A stretch of DNA of 7,298 nucleotides from Chitinophagaceae bacterium (lineage in GTDB: Bacteria > Bacteroidota > Bacteroidia > Chitinophagales > Chitinophagaceae). Both the position numbers and the translations under genes were made by a program. This document shows positions 1 to 6,507 of the stretch, piece after piece (the first letter of the stretch is position 1; each line of letters opens with the position of its first letter). The stretch lies in the NCBI GenBank assembly GCA_017882205.1, contig JADGPY010000181.1:1-7298 (forward strand). The letters run 5' to 3'. Below the pieces are notes generated by a model, which saw nothing but the letters and a program-made list of their open reading frames with translations, did not search any database and had not been told where the DNA came from.

Positions 1-696
1 AGCAGTAAAATTATATAGGTTATTATAAATATTGGTAACCGGATCCCAGGCAAAAATTACTCCAAGACTATTTACACCTCCAACCCTAGTCATCCCGTAA
101 AACTTATTATTGTATAGTACAAGGCTGCCATATGGATTCTTACCAAGAACAGCACCTGAATTGTTTGTGAATTCTTTTTTTATTGTGTATATATTGGTTG
201 CAGGATCCCACTCAAAGATTACTCCATTTGTAAAAAAATTACCACCGACTGTTGTCGTACCATAAAGCTTAGTACCAAAGGCTGCAAGTGACCCAGTGGG
301 ATAATATCCTGTCGGAGGTGGAAGAATGTTACCACTATTTAGATCTTTCTTGTCAGTATACTTACTTAATTCTCCATCCCATTCAAATAAAGTTCCATCA
401 TAAGGAGCGAATCCATTAACACCCCCTTGCCTTGTAGTTCCATACAATTTGTTATTAAACAATACAACCGCACCATACGGATTCGTACCGGTGCCTGTCA
501 CAAGATCCTTGCGATTTGTAAAAGTATTGGTGCTTACTAAATAAGAAAAGAGTACCCCGTTTGAATTTGCCCCACCTTGCGATGTTAGCCCCCACAATTG
601 GTTAACCTGAGAATTAGCCCTGGAGGTAAAAAGTACTAAAAAAAGAATAAGATATTTAGGTAAAAGGTGTTTCCTCTTTGCAACATTTGTCATCAT
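1..696 (-). CDS. Secreted GloVer-repeat (beta-propeller-like) protein, N-terminal 232 residues, truncated by window edge
   Basis: An open frame starts at ATG 694-696 (a second ATG follows at once) and stays open to base 1, so the 3' end lies outside the window. Residues 1-29 look like a Sec signal peptide: a basic start (KRKH), a hydrophobic core (YLILFLVLF) and a likely cleavage after ANS before Q30. The mature part has four copies of a repeat opening with LWG/LYG/FYG at residues 34, 84, 144 and 199 (spacing 50-60), each continuing as [LF]YGxTxxGG followed by G-[VT]-[LI]-F-x-W-D. This matches the GloVer (Gloeobacter/Verrucomicrobium) tandem repeat known from secreted proteins, which probably forms propeller blades. 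Such Bacteroidota proteins often end in a type IX secretion sorting domain, but that end is not visible. No enzymatic residues are evident; the ligand or role is unknown. It lies downstream of the fusA terminator in the same direction, so is probably transcribed on its own. Confidence 0.88.
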   Translation of the reverse strand, partial: MMTNVAKRKHLLPKYLILFLVLFTSRANSQVNQLWGLTSQGGANSNGVLFSYLVSTNTFTNRKDLVTGTGTNPYGAVVLFNNKLYGTTRQGGVNGFAPYDGTLFEWDGELSKYTDKKDLNSGNILPPPTGYYPTGSLAAFGTKLYGTTTVGGNFFTNGVIFEWDPATNIYTIKKEFTNNSGAVLGKNPYGSLVLYNNKFYGMTRVGGVNSLGVIFAWDPVTNIYNNLYNFTA

Positions 697-727
697 AAAC
701 AAAATATTCTTAATAAGAAATTCAATT

Positions 728-735
728 TAAAGATA
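728..735 (-). promoter_or_regulatory. Possible -7 element of the GloVer-repeat gene
   Basis: The minus strand reads TATCTTTA, one base off the Bacteroidota -7 consensus TAnnTTTG. It lies about 30 nt before the start codon, with a T-rich stretch (TATTTTC) at roughly -33 spacing. A short inverted repeat CGCAT/ATGCG (736-752) sits between the two elements. The match is imperfect, so this is tentative. Confidence 0.35.
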
Positions 736-759
736 CGCATTAGATAGATGCGAAAATAC

Positions 760-793
760 ATCAAAAACAAAACCCCATTCTTTCGAATGGGGT
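760..793 (-). terminator. Intrinsic terminator of fusA
   Basis: A perfect 9-bp stem, ACCCCATTC (772-780) with GAATGGGGT (785-793), encloses a 4-nt loop. Read on the minus strand the stem is followed by a T-rich run (TTTTGTTTTTG, 771 downward). It begins 46 nt after the fusA stop. On the plus strand the flanking bases are not T-rich, so it acts in one direction. It separates fusA from the downstream secreted-protein gene. Confidence 0.85.
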
Positions 794-838
794 GTGTATT
801 CAAGGTTCTATTTTTGACTCTTTCAAGAGTTCAAAGGG

Positions 839-2986
839 CTAATCTTCAACTTTTACTTTACCTTTTTGCTTGGCGATCACTTCTTCCGCAATACTGTTTG
901 GAGCCGGAGAATAATGACTAAACTCCATGGTGGAGGTTGCCCTTCCACTGGATAATGAACGTAGCTGTGTAACATAGCCAAACATTTCACTCAATGGAAC
1001 TTTTGCTTTTATTACCTGTAAGCCTTGCTTGCTATCCATACCTTCCAGCATGCCGCGACGACGGTTAAGATCACCAGTAACATCACCCATGTATTGATCT
1101 GGTGTAAGTACCTCAATTTTCATTATCGGCTCCAGCAAAACTGGCTTTGCCTTACGTCCTGATTCACGGTAGGCCTGTTTTGAACATAATTCAAATGCCA
1201 TTGCATCAGAGTCAACCTGGTGGAATGATCCATCAAACACACGTACTTTCATACTCTCCATAGGATAGCCTGCAAGAACACCGGTAGTCATCGCAGTTTC
1301 AAATCCTTTCTGTATGGCTGGCACAAATTCTTTAGGAATTGAACCACCAAACAATCCATTTACAAATTGGAAATTTCCTTTTCCTTCCTTTAAAAACTCT
1401 TCATCTGCAGGTCCAATCTCAAATATGATATCAGCAAATTTACCACGCCCCCCCGTTTGTTTTTTAAGTATCTCCCTGTGCTGAATAGTATGCTGGAATG
1501 CTTCCTTGTAAGCAACCTGCGGAGCGCCCTGGTTGATCTCAACTTTAAATTCACGTTTCATCCTGTCAACAATAATTTCAAGATGCAACTCACCCATTCC
1601 ACTCAATATAGTTTGTCCTGTTTCTTCGTCTGTCTTAACTCTTAATGTAGGATCTTCTTCCACAAGCTTTGCAATTGCCATTCCCATCTTATCAACGTCT
1701 GCCTGTGTTTTAGGCTCAACAGCAACCGAAATAACCGGTTCAGGGAAAGTCATTGCTTCAAGAATAATCGGATGATTCCTATTGCATAAAGTATCTCCTG
1801 TCTTTATATCTTTAAACCCTACTGCTGCACCAATATCCCCTGCTTCAATAAAATCTACAGGATTTTGTTTATTCGCATGCATCTGCATGATGCGTGATAT
1901 CCTTTCATTTTTTCCTGTTCTTGTATTAAGTACATAAGATCCTGAATCAAGATGACCAGAATATGTCCGGAAAAACGCAAGACGTCCAACAAATGGGTCT
2001 GTCATGATCTTGAATGCCAGAGCAGCAAATGGCTCCTTAGGATCAGGCTTACGTTCAATTTCTTCTCCTGTATCAGGATCAATTCCTTTAACAGCTTCCA
2101 GATCCATAGGCCCTGGTAAATATCTTACGATGGCGTCAAGGGCAGTTTGTACTCCCTTATTTTTAAACGAAGAACCACACATCATCGGTATGATCGAAAT
2201 ATCAATAGTGGCTTTCCTTATGGCTTCGTGTATTTCATCTTCCGAGATCTTCTTTGGATCATCAAAGAATTTCTCTAATAAAGCATGATCATAATCGGCT
2301 ACCGCCTCAATAAGATGCTGCCTCCATTCATTCGCTTCCTCAATCATATCTATGGGAATTGGAATTTCCTTATAGGTCATACCTTGTGTGGCATCGTCCC
2401 ATATTATCCCTTTCATAGTGATCAGGTCAACTACTCCTTTAAACCCATCTTCAGCACCTATTGGCAATTGCAATGGAACGGCCTTAGCACCAAGCATTTC
2501 CTTAACCTGTTTTACTACATTAAGAAAATCAGCTCCTGCACGATCCATTTTATTTACGAATCCAATGCGGGGAACTTTATAACGGTTGGCCTGGCGCCAT
2601 ACAGTTTCAGATTGTGGTTCCACTCCGGAAACTGCGCAAAATAAAGCCAGTAATCCATCCAGTACCCTCAAAGAACGTTCTACTTCTACAGTAAAGTCTA
2701 CGTGCCCTGGTGTATCAATGATGTTGAATTTATATTGTTTTGTGTCAGGAATTTTAGCACCTTGTACCGTTGGAAAATTCCAAAAACAAGTAGTAGCAGC
2801 AGATGTGATTGTAATTCCCCTCTCCTGCTCCTGGGCCATCCAGTCCATTGTTGCAGCGCCATCGTGAACCTCACCAATTTTATGGTTAACACCTGTATAA
2901 TACAGGATACGCTCTGTTGTTGTCGTTTTGCCCGCATCAATGTGTGCTGCTATGCCAAAATTCCTTTGATATCTTAAGTCCGCCAT
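839..2986 (-). CDS. fusA: Elongation factor G (EF-G), translational GTPase
   Basis: The 715-residue product drives GTP-dependent translocation of tRNA and mRNA on the ribosome and helps recycle ribosomes with RRF. The G domain carries all GTPase motifs: P-loop AHIDAGKT (14-21), switch I RGITI (56-60), DTPGH (91-95, with the catalytic His) and NKMD (145-148), then CGSSFKNKGVQ as the G5 region. The rest covers domains II-V, including the GMGELHLEI segment of domain III and the domain IV tip HQVDSDAMAF (589-598), which enters the decoding centre. Length is typical for full EF-G, and nothing is missing. The GRGKFADI form in domain IV differs from the proteobacterial GRGQYGHV; I recall it as usual for Bacteroidota. 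The ATG start is close to the conserved N-terminus; no Shine-Dalgarno is seen, as usual in this phylum. The gene follows rpsL-rpsG, as in the str operon, but has its own promoter element and is bounded by terminators. Confidence 0.98.
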   Translation of the reverse strand: MADLRYQRNFGIAAHIDAGKTTTTERILYYTGVNHKIGEVHDGAATMDWMAQEQERGITITSAATTCFWNFPTVQGAKIPDTKQYKFNIIDTPGHVDFTVEVERSLRVLDGLLALFCAVSGVEPQSETVWRQANRYKVPRIGFVNKMDRAGADFLNVVKQVKEMLGAKAVPLQLPIGAEDGFKGVVDLITMKGIIWDDATQGMTYKEIPIPIDMIEEANEWRQHLIEAVADYDHALLEKFFDDPKKISEDEIHEAIRKATIDISIIPMMCGSSFKNKGVQTALDAIVRYLPGPMDLEAVKGIDPDTGEEIERKPDPKEPFAALAFKIMTDPFVGRLAFFRTYSGHLDSGSYVLNTRTGKNERISRIMQMHANKQNPVDFIEAGDIGAAVGFKDIKTGDTLCNRNHPIILEAMTFPEPVISVAVEPKTQADVDKMGMAIAKLVEEDPTLRVKTDEETGQTILSGMGELHLEIIVDRMKREFKVEINQGAPQVAYKEAFQHTIQHREILKKQTGGRGKFADIIFEIGPADEEFLKEGKGNFQFVNGLFGGSIPKEFVPAIQKGFETAMTTGVLAGYPMESMKVRVFDGSFHQVDSDAMAFELCSKQAYRESGRKAKPVLLEPIMKIEVLTPDQYMGDVTGDLNRRRGMLEGMDSKQGLQVIKAKVPLSEMFGYVTQLRSLSSGRATSTMEFSHYSPAPNSIAEEVIAKQKGKVKVED

Positions 2987-3115
2987 GACTTTTATCTAAT
3001 TATTAATGATTAAGTTATTATACCGTTCCTTTACCACAGATGCACTTAGAAAAATAGCTATTACTATTGAGCCTGGCTTTCTATGTGATAAAAAATCTTC
3101 CAGCTTTTGGAGGCG
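2987..3115 (-). promoter_or_regulatory. Long 5' leader of fusA
   Basis: If transcription starts just downstream of the TAACTTTG element, fusA has an untranslated leader of about 120 nt. It is AT-rich and contains only weak pairings: TCCA/TGGA near 3098-3110 followed by a T6 run, and a short AGCC/GGCT. I recognise no riboswitch or ribosomal-protein binding structure. It is recorded because it makes up most of the gene-free stretch between rpsG and fusA. Confidence 0.35.
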
Positions 3116-3123
3116 CAAAGTTA
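3116..3123 (-). promoter_or_regulatory. fusA promoter, -7 element
   Basis: The minus strand reads TAACTTTG followed by C, an exact match to the Bacteroidota TAnnTTTG element bound by the primary sigma factor (SigA/ABfr type). No clean TTTG lies 19-21 nt upstream; the region there is TTTATTTTC. It sits between the rpsG terminator and fusA, which supports separate transcription of fusA. Confidence 0.6.
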
Positions 3124-3189
3124 CAATTAATTACTGAAAATAAATGCATAAACGGTAATCAAATTGCAGTAAATAACATCGTTTTCACA

Positions 3190-3221
3190 ATTAAAAATCC
3201 CCTCCCGAAAACGGGAAGGGA
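3190..3221 (-). terminator. Intrinsic terminator of the rpsL-rpsG operon
   Basis: A 10-position stem, TCCCCTCCCG (3198-3207) with CGGGAAGGGA (3212-3221), has one mismatch and an AAAA loop. On the minus strand it is followed by ATTTTTAATT. It begins about 30 nt after the rpsG stop. High GC in an AT-rich setting plus the T-tract make it a convincing terminator for rpsG transcripts. Confidence 0.82.
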
Positions 3222-3251
3222 CAAGAGTTTGTTTCGGTTATGGTTAAAATA

Positions 3252-3719
3252 TTAAATTCTGAAATGCGCAAATGCTTTATTTGCATCTGCCATACGATGA
3301 GTATCTTCTTTTTTCTTAAATGCTGCACCTTCACCCTTACTTGCTGCAACAATCTCATTAGCTAACTTTTCAGCCATGCTACGACCATTCCTGTCGCGGC
3401 TATAACGAATAAGCCATTTAATGCTCAATGAAATTTTTCTATCAGCACGAACTTCAGCAGGGATCTGAAATGTAGCTCCACCAATTCGACGACTACGAAC
3501 TTCCACTGCAGGAGTAACATTAGATAATGCCCGCTTCCAAATCTCGTATCCATCTTCATTGGTAATTTTGTTTACCCTATCAAGAGCAGTGTAAAAAATA
3601 TTGTATGCCCCGCTTTTCTTACCTTCCCACATAAGATTATTAACAAACCTGGTTACAAGCTTATCATTGAATTTTGGGTCAGGGGCTAAAGGGAGTTTCT
3701 TCGCTTGTGCTTTACGCAT
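3252..3719 (-). CDS. rpsG: 30S ribosomal protein S7
   Basis: This 155-residue protein is the primary 16S rRNA-binding protein that nucleates the 30S head and lies near the E-site tRNA. Family hallmarks are the N-terminal basic arm (MRKAQAKK), the NVTPAVEVRSRRIGGATFQIP block (67-87), RSMAEKLANEIVAA (113-126) and the C-terminal KKKEDTHRMADANKAFAHFR (136-154). Length is normal for bacterial S7 (about 155-158). It begins 54 nt after the rpsL stop; that gap shows no terminator or TAnnTTTG element, so the two genes are probably co-transcribed. In E. coli, S7 represses its own operon's translation through the rpsL-rpsG intergenic region; whether the AT-rich gap here does the same cannot be told. Confidence 0.98.
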   Translation of the reverse strand: MRKAQAKKLPLAPDPKFNDKLVTRFVNNLMWEGKKSGAYNIFYTALDRVNKITNEDGYEIWKRALSNVTPAVEVRSRRIGGATFQIPAEVRADRKISLSIKWLIRYSRDRNGRSMAEKLANEIVAASKGEGAAFKKKEDTHRMADANKAFAHFRI

Positions 3720-3773
3720 TTGATTTTATTATCAGATTACAGAAGGGAATAATTATTAAATTATAATGATCAA

Positions 3774-4154
3774 TTATTTTTTAGCTTTTTCTTTTTTGGT
3801 TCCGTACTTGCTCCTGCTTTTCTTGCGATCTTTAACACCTGCAGTATCAAGGCTCCCACGAACGATATGATAACGTACGCCCGGAAGATCTTTTACCCTG
3901 CCTCCGCGAATGAGAACGATTGAGTGCTCCTGCAGATTATGTCCTTCGCCAGGTATATAAGCAATAACCTCGATTTTATTGGTCAACCTCACCTTTGCAA
4001 CTTTCCGAAGTGCCGAATTCGGCTTCTTTGGGGTAGTTGTATATACTCTAGTACATACACCACGACGCTGAGGACAACTATCCAAAGCCCTGGATTTACT
4101 TTTAGCTCTGATGATTTCTCTACCTTTTCTTACTAATTGCTGAATTGTAGGCAT
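3774..4154 (-). CDS. rpsL: 30S ribosomal protein S12
   Basis: This 126-residue protein is part of the 30S decoding centre and affects translational fidelity. It shows the conserved core CPQRRGVCTRVYTTTPKKPN (27-46) and GGRVKDLPGVRYH (84-96). Lys43 and Lys88, the usual sites of streptomycin-resistance substitutions, are the wild-type residues, so S12 gives no sign of resistance. Asp89 is the residue methylthiolated by RimO in many bacteria. The basic C-terminal tail (KKSRSKYGTKKEKAKK) is normal. The start is fixed by the standard MPTIQQLVRKGR opening. It is the first gene of the rpsL-rpsG unit, driven by a near-ideal promoter only about 20-25 nt upstream, so the mRNA leader is very short. Confidence 0.98.
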   Translation of the reverse strand: MPTIQQLVRKGREIIRAKSKSRALDSCPQRRGVCTRVYTTTPKKPNSALRKVAKVRLTNKIEVIAYIPGEGHNLQEHSIVLIRGGRVKDLPGVRYHIVRGSLDTAGVKDRKKSRSKYGTKKEKAKK

Positions 4155-4179
4155 TACTTAACCTTAATTTTTTGGACGG

Positions 4180-4211
4180 CAAAGGTAAGCCGGGAGACTT
4201 TAAATTCCAAA
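4180..4211 (-). promoter_or_regulatory. rpsL-rpsG operon promoter, Bacteroidota type
   Basis: On the minus strand, TTTG (4208-4211) is followed by exactly 20 nt and then TACCTTTG (4180-4187). This matches the Bacteroidota primary-sigma consensus TTTG-N19-21-TAnnTTTG at every fixed position. The predicted start of transcription is near 4173, leaving a leader of about 20 nt before the rpsL ATG. It lies between the ilvE stop and rpsL. Confidence 0.85.
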
Positions 4212-4230
4212 TTAAATATAGTGCTAAGTT

Positions 4231-5301
4231 CTAAGAACTTACGCGAGTCATCCACCCGTGCACATCCTCCACCTTTCCTTCCTTGATATCAGTCATTGCT
4301 TTTTTGATAGCCGGAGCAGTTTGCCATTTATCTACATCGAAGTTCATGACAAAATCTTTATACCGCAGTTCCTTTATCATCGAAATGGTAGCTGCAGTGC
4401 CTGTACCAAATACTTCGTATAAGATACCAGCATTATAAGCATCTACGATGTCATCTATACTTATGGGTCTTTCTTCAACCTTGAATCCCATCTCCCGAAG
4501 CAATGTAATAGTAGTATCCCGGGTTACACCTGCAAGGATAGTCCCAGATTCAATATCCGGAGTGATAGCCCGGTCGCCAATGATGAAAAATACATTCATG
4601 GTTCCGCATTCCTGCACATACTTATGCTCGTAGGCATCTGTCCATAATACCTGGTCGTATCCCTTTTTCTTTGCCTGTGCAGTCGCAAACATGGCACCCC
4701 CATAATTTCCAGCAGCTTTTGCATAACCCACGCCTCCAGGCACCGCCCTAACATATTTCTCTTCCACGTAAATTCTCATCGGCGCACTATAATAAGGCCC
4801 TGTAGGACTGAGAATAATCATGAATTTATACTTATCGCTTGGTCTTACACCGATCAACTCATCGCTGCTAAACATGAATGGACGAATATATAATGAATGA
4901 TCTTCCTGTTGCGGTATCCAGTTTTGATCCAGTTCTACCAGTAGCCTCATCCCTTCCATGAATATTTCTTCCGGGATCTGCGGCATTTGCATTCTTTCTG
5001 CAGAAATATTAAAACGTTTAAAGTTTTCAAAAGGTCTGAATATTTGCGCTTCACCAAGTTGATTTTTATAGGCCTTTATCCCCTCAAAAATCGCCTGGCC
5101 ATAATGTAATGCAGCAAGAGAAGGTGATAAAAGTAATGGTTGATAGGGCTTTATCTCAACAGTTTTCCATTCACCATCTTCAAAATCTACTTCCAACATG
5201 TGGTCGGTGAAGTATTTCCCGAAGGGAATGTTCTCCAGCGTCATCTCGTTAAGCTTACTTCTTTCCACTCTTGTAATATTAAAATCTGCAGCTGCTATCA
5301 T
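4231..5301 (-). CDS. ilvE: Branched-chain-amino-acid aminotransferase
   Basis: A PLP enzyme of fold type IV that transfers the amino group between glutamate and the 2-oxo acids of leucine, isoleucine and valine, the last step of their synthesis. The chosen start (ATG 5299-5301, MIAAADFNITR) gives 356 residues, normal for the longer BCAT branch. An in-frame ATG at 5328 would add MFLCYKFNH, but it lies inside the putative promoter and the extra residues do not resemble the family. Counting from 5301, visible motifs are HYGQAIFEGIKAY (66-78), FRPFENFKRF (88-97), the PLP lysine in GVGYAKAAGNYGG (Lys195), QECGTMNVFF (230-239) and VFGTGTAATI (297-306). All catalytic regions are intact. It is divergent from the psi-like gene and sits upstream of rpsL with no strong terminator between them, so some read-through into the ribosomal operon is possible. 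Confidence 0.95.
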   Translation of the reverse strand: MIAAADFNITRVERSKLNEMTLENIPFGKYFTDHMLEVDFEDGEWKTVEIKPYQPLLLSPSLAALHYGQAIFEGIKAYKNQLGEAQIFRPFENFKRFNISAERMQMPQIPEEIFMEGMRLLVELDQNWIPQQEDHSLYIRPFMFSSDELIGVRPSDKYKFMIILSPTGPYYSAPMRIYVEEKYVRAVPGGVGYAKAAGNYGGAMFATAQAKKKGYDQVLWTDAYEHKYVQECGTMNVFFIIGDRAITPDIESGTILAGVTRDTTITLLREMGFKVEERPISIDDIVDAYNAGILYEVFGTGTAATISMIKELRYKDFVMNFDVDKWQTAPAIKKAMTDIKEGKVEDVHGWMTRVSS

Positions 5302-5306
5302 ATGAT

Positions 5307-5314
5307 TAAATTTG
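5307..5314 (+). promoter_or_regulatory. Probable promoter -7 element for the psi-like gene and rdgB
   Basis: TAAATTTG matches TAnnTTTG exactly. The implied transcription start near 5321 leaves about 30-35 nt before the ATGs at 5350 and 5356, which agrees with those starts and not with upstream ones inside ilvE. The -33 region is weak (no TTTG at 19-21 nt). Confidence 0.45.
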
Positions 5315-5317
5315 TAA

Positions 5318-5325
5318 CAAAGAAA
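5318..5325 (-). promoter_or_regulatory. Possible ilvE promoter -7 element
   Basis: The minus strand reads TTTCTTTG, one base off TAnnTTTG, 17 nt before the chosen ilvE start at 5301. It is interleaved with the plus-strand element at 5307-5314, so the two divergent promoters would overlap. The match is imperfect. Confidence 0.35.
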
Positions 5326-5355
5326 CAAAAAAAACTGCTCTCAATTCGTATGTTT

Positions 5356-5856
5356 ATGAGTTTAGATAATATTCAACTTCCACCATTTATTATACATGAT
5401 CTGTTTAAGGATTGTCTTGTTGACTTAAATAGTTATGAAAGTATTCCGCAAGGCATGAATACTAAAGCGTTGCCATTTCTTGGTAGCAATAAACAAAACA
5501 TCATCATTCTAATCAATAACCCTGATATTTCTTACTTATCAAATCAGCAATTAAACTTCCTTACAGGAATATTAGCTGCTTGCAAACTGGATTTGGCTGA
5601 CATCGCCATATTAAATTTATACAAAAGACCTGCCATAAATTACAATACGATAAATGATGAGCTGTCTCCTCGTATAACATTGATGTTTGGTGTATCTCCT
5701 ATGTCCATCGGATTACCATTCGATATACCTATGTTCCAGGTGCAACAGTTCAATGAACGTACCTACATGGTAGCACCTACTCTCCAGGAGTTAGGAAATA
5801 ACAAAGAATTGAAACGTCAATTATGGGTAAATCTTCAACAAATTTTTTCTATATAA
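5356..5856 (+). CDS. Uncharacterised protein, possibly a DNA polymerase III psi (HolD)-like subunit
   Basis: I do not firmly recognise this 166-residue protein. It has no signal peptide or membrane segment and looks like a soluble alpha/beta protein. In order (M1 at 5356): an N-terminal segment with LPPFIIHDLF (8-17), a beta strand IIILINNP (49-56), a helix (LSNQQLNFLTGILAACKL), a second strand DIAILNL (82-88), a third strand ending LMFGVSP (109-115), and a C-terminal block APTLQELGNNKELKRQLW (140-157). The strand order and especially the last block resemble the psi subunit of DNA polymerase III, which in E. coli, as I recall it, ends with SPALTDLRANPTARAALW. Psi joins the clamp loader to chi and SSB. 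This is inference by eye. The start could equally be ATG 5350 (adds MF); the frame stays open back to 5140, but that part overlaps ilvE antisense and is not credible. It is followed 4 nt later by rdgB, so the two are surely co-transcribed and perhaps coupled. Confidence 0.85.
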   Translation: MSLDNIQLPPFIIHDLFKDCLVDLNSYESIPQGMNTKALPFLGSNKQNIIILINNPDISYLSNQQLNFLTGILAACKLDLADIAILNLYKRPAINYNTINDELSPRITLMFGVSPMSIGLPFDIPMFQVQQFNERTYMVAPTLQELGNNKELKRQLWVNLQQIFSI

Positions 5857-5860
5857 TTCT

Positions 5861-6436
5861 ATGTCGATATTAATTTTTGCAACCAACAATCAGCATAAGG
5901 TTGAAGAGATGCGGTCAATACTGGGAAATGATTTCGAGATCATTACTTTAAAGGAAGCTGGAATTGATATTGACATTCCCGAACCATATAATACACTTGA
6001 AGCAAATGCAACTGAAAAATCGTCTGTGATCCATCGACTTACGGGGTTGGATTGTTTTAGTGAAGATACTGGGTTGGAAGTTATGTCTTTAAACGGTGAG
6101 CCTGGAGTGAAAAGTGCCCGTTATGCTGGCGAGAATTGTTCTTTTGATGATAATATCAAAAAGCTCCTTGCAAACCTCAAGGGAACAATTGATCGAAAGG
6201 CACAGTTCAGAACTATTTTATCTTTAGTATTGAATGGTATTGAATATAAATTCGAAGGATTATGTAAGGGCATCATTATTGCATATAAGAGAGGAGAGAG
6301 TGGTTTTGGATATGATCCGGTCTTTATACCTGATGGATCAAACAAGACATTTGCAGAAATGGAACTACCGGAAAAAAATATCTTTAGTCATAGAAAAAAA
6401 GCTGTAGAAAAAATGGCAGCTTTCCTATCTCAATGA
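5861..6436 (+). CDS. rdgB: RdgB/HAM1 family dITP/XTP pyrophosphatase
   Basis: This 191-residue enzyme hydrolyses non-canonical purine triphosphates (dITP, ITP, XTP) to monophosphate and pyrophosphate, keeping deaminated purines out of DNA and RNA. Family motifs are all present: the nucleotide-binding start ATNNQHK (7-13), LEANATEKS (46-54), the catalytic-base region SEDTGLEV (67-74, Asp69), PGVKSARYAG (81-90), SGFGYDPVF (147-155) and SHRKKA (176-181). The residue before Asp69 is Glu where Asp is commoner, a conservative change. Length is normal (about 190-200). The ATG lies 4 nt after the upstream stop, with no Shine-Dalgarno. The gene ends with TGA directly followed by in-frame TAA, a tandem stop. 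Pairing with a possible polymerase accessory subunit would fit a replication-fidelity theme, but that is inference. Confidence 0.95.
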   Translation: MSILIFATNNQHKVEEMRSILGNDFEIITLKEAGIDIDIPEPYNTLEANATEKSSVIHRLTGLDCFSEDTGLEVMSLNGEPGVKSARYAGENCSFDDNIKKLLANLKGTIDRKAQFRTILSLVLNGIEYKFEGLCKGIIIAYKRGESGFGYDPVFIPDGSNKTFAEMELPEKNIFSHRKKAVEKMAAFLSQ

Positions 6437-6507
6437 TAAGTATCTAATTACCATTCATTTAAGATTATATGAGCAACAAATAAAATTTAAAAAAGAATTT
6501 TAACAAA

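Noticed and set aside
736..752. Inverted repeat CGCAT-N7-ATGCG upstream of the GloVer gene as an operator
   Set aside because: Five base pairs only; could occur by chance, and no regulator gene is nearby.
2698..2940. Minus-strand 80-codon frame inside fusA
   Set aside because: Out-of-frame shadow of the conserved EF-G G domain with no recognisable content.
1457..2977. Several plus-strand open frames (62-119 codons) opposite fusA
   Set aside because: They lie wholly antisense to a conserved gene, show no family motifs or promoter of their own, and arise from the codon bias of fusA.
3067..3255. Plus-strand 62-codon frame in the rpsG-fusA gap
   Set aside because: It runs across the fusA promoter element and the rpsG terminator hairpin and has no recognisable motif.
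3924..4136. Plus-strand 70-codon frame opposite rpsL
   Set aside because: Antisense to a ribosomal protein gene with full conservation; no support for coding.
4225..4241. Palindrome at the ilvE stop as an intrinsic terminator
   Set aside because: The 7-bp stem is AT-rich with a 3-nt loop and is not followed by a T-run on the minus strand.
5302..5328. ilvE start nine codons upstream at 5328
   Set aside because: The ATG coincides with the putative promoter, and the added residues do not resemble the family N-terminus.
5140..5355. Upstream extension of the psi-like gene to 5140
   Set aside because: The extra residues are antisense to the conserved N-terminus of ilvE, and a promoter element at 5307-5314 lies inside them.
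6121..6345. Minus-strand 74-codon frame inside rdgB
   Set aside because: Antisense shadow of a conserved enzyme.
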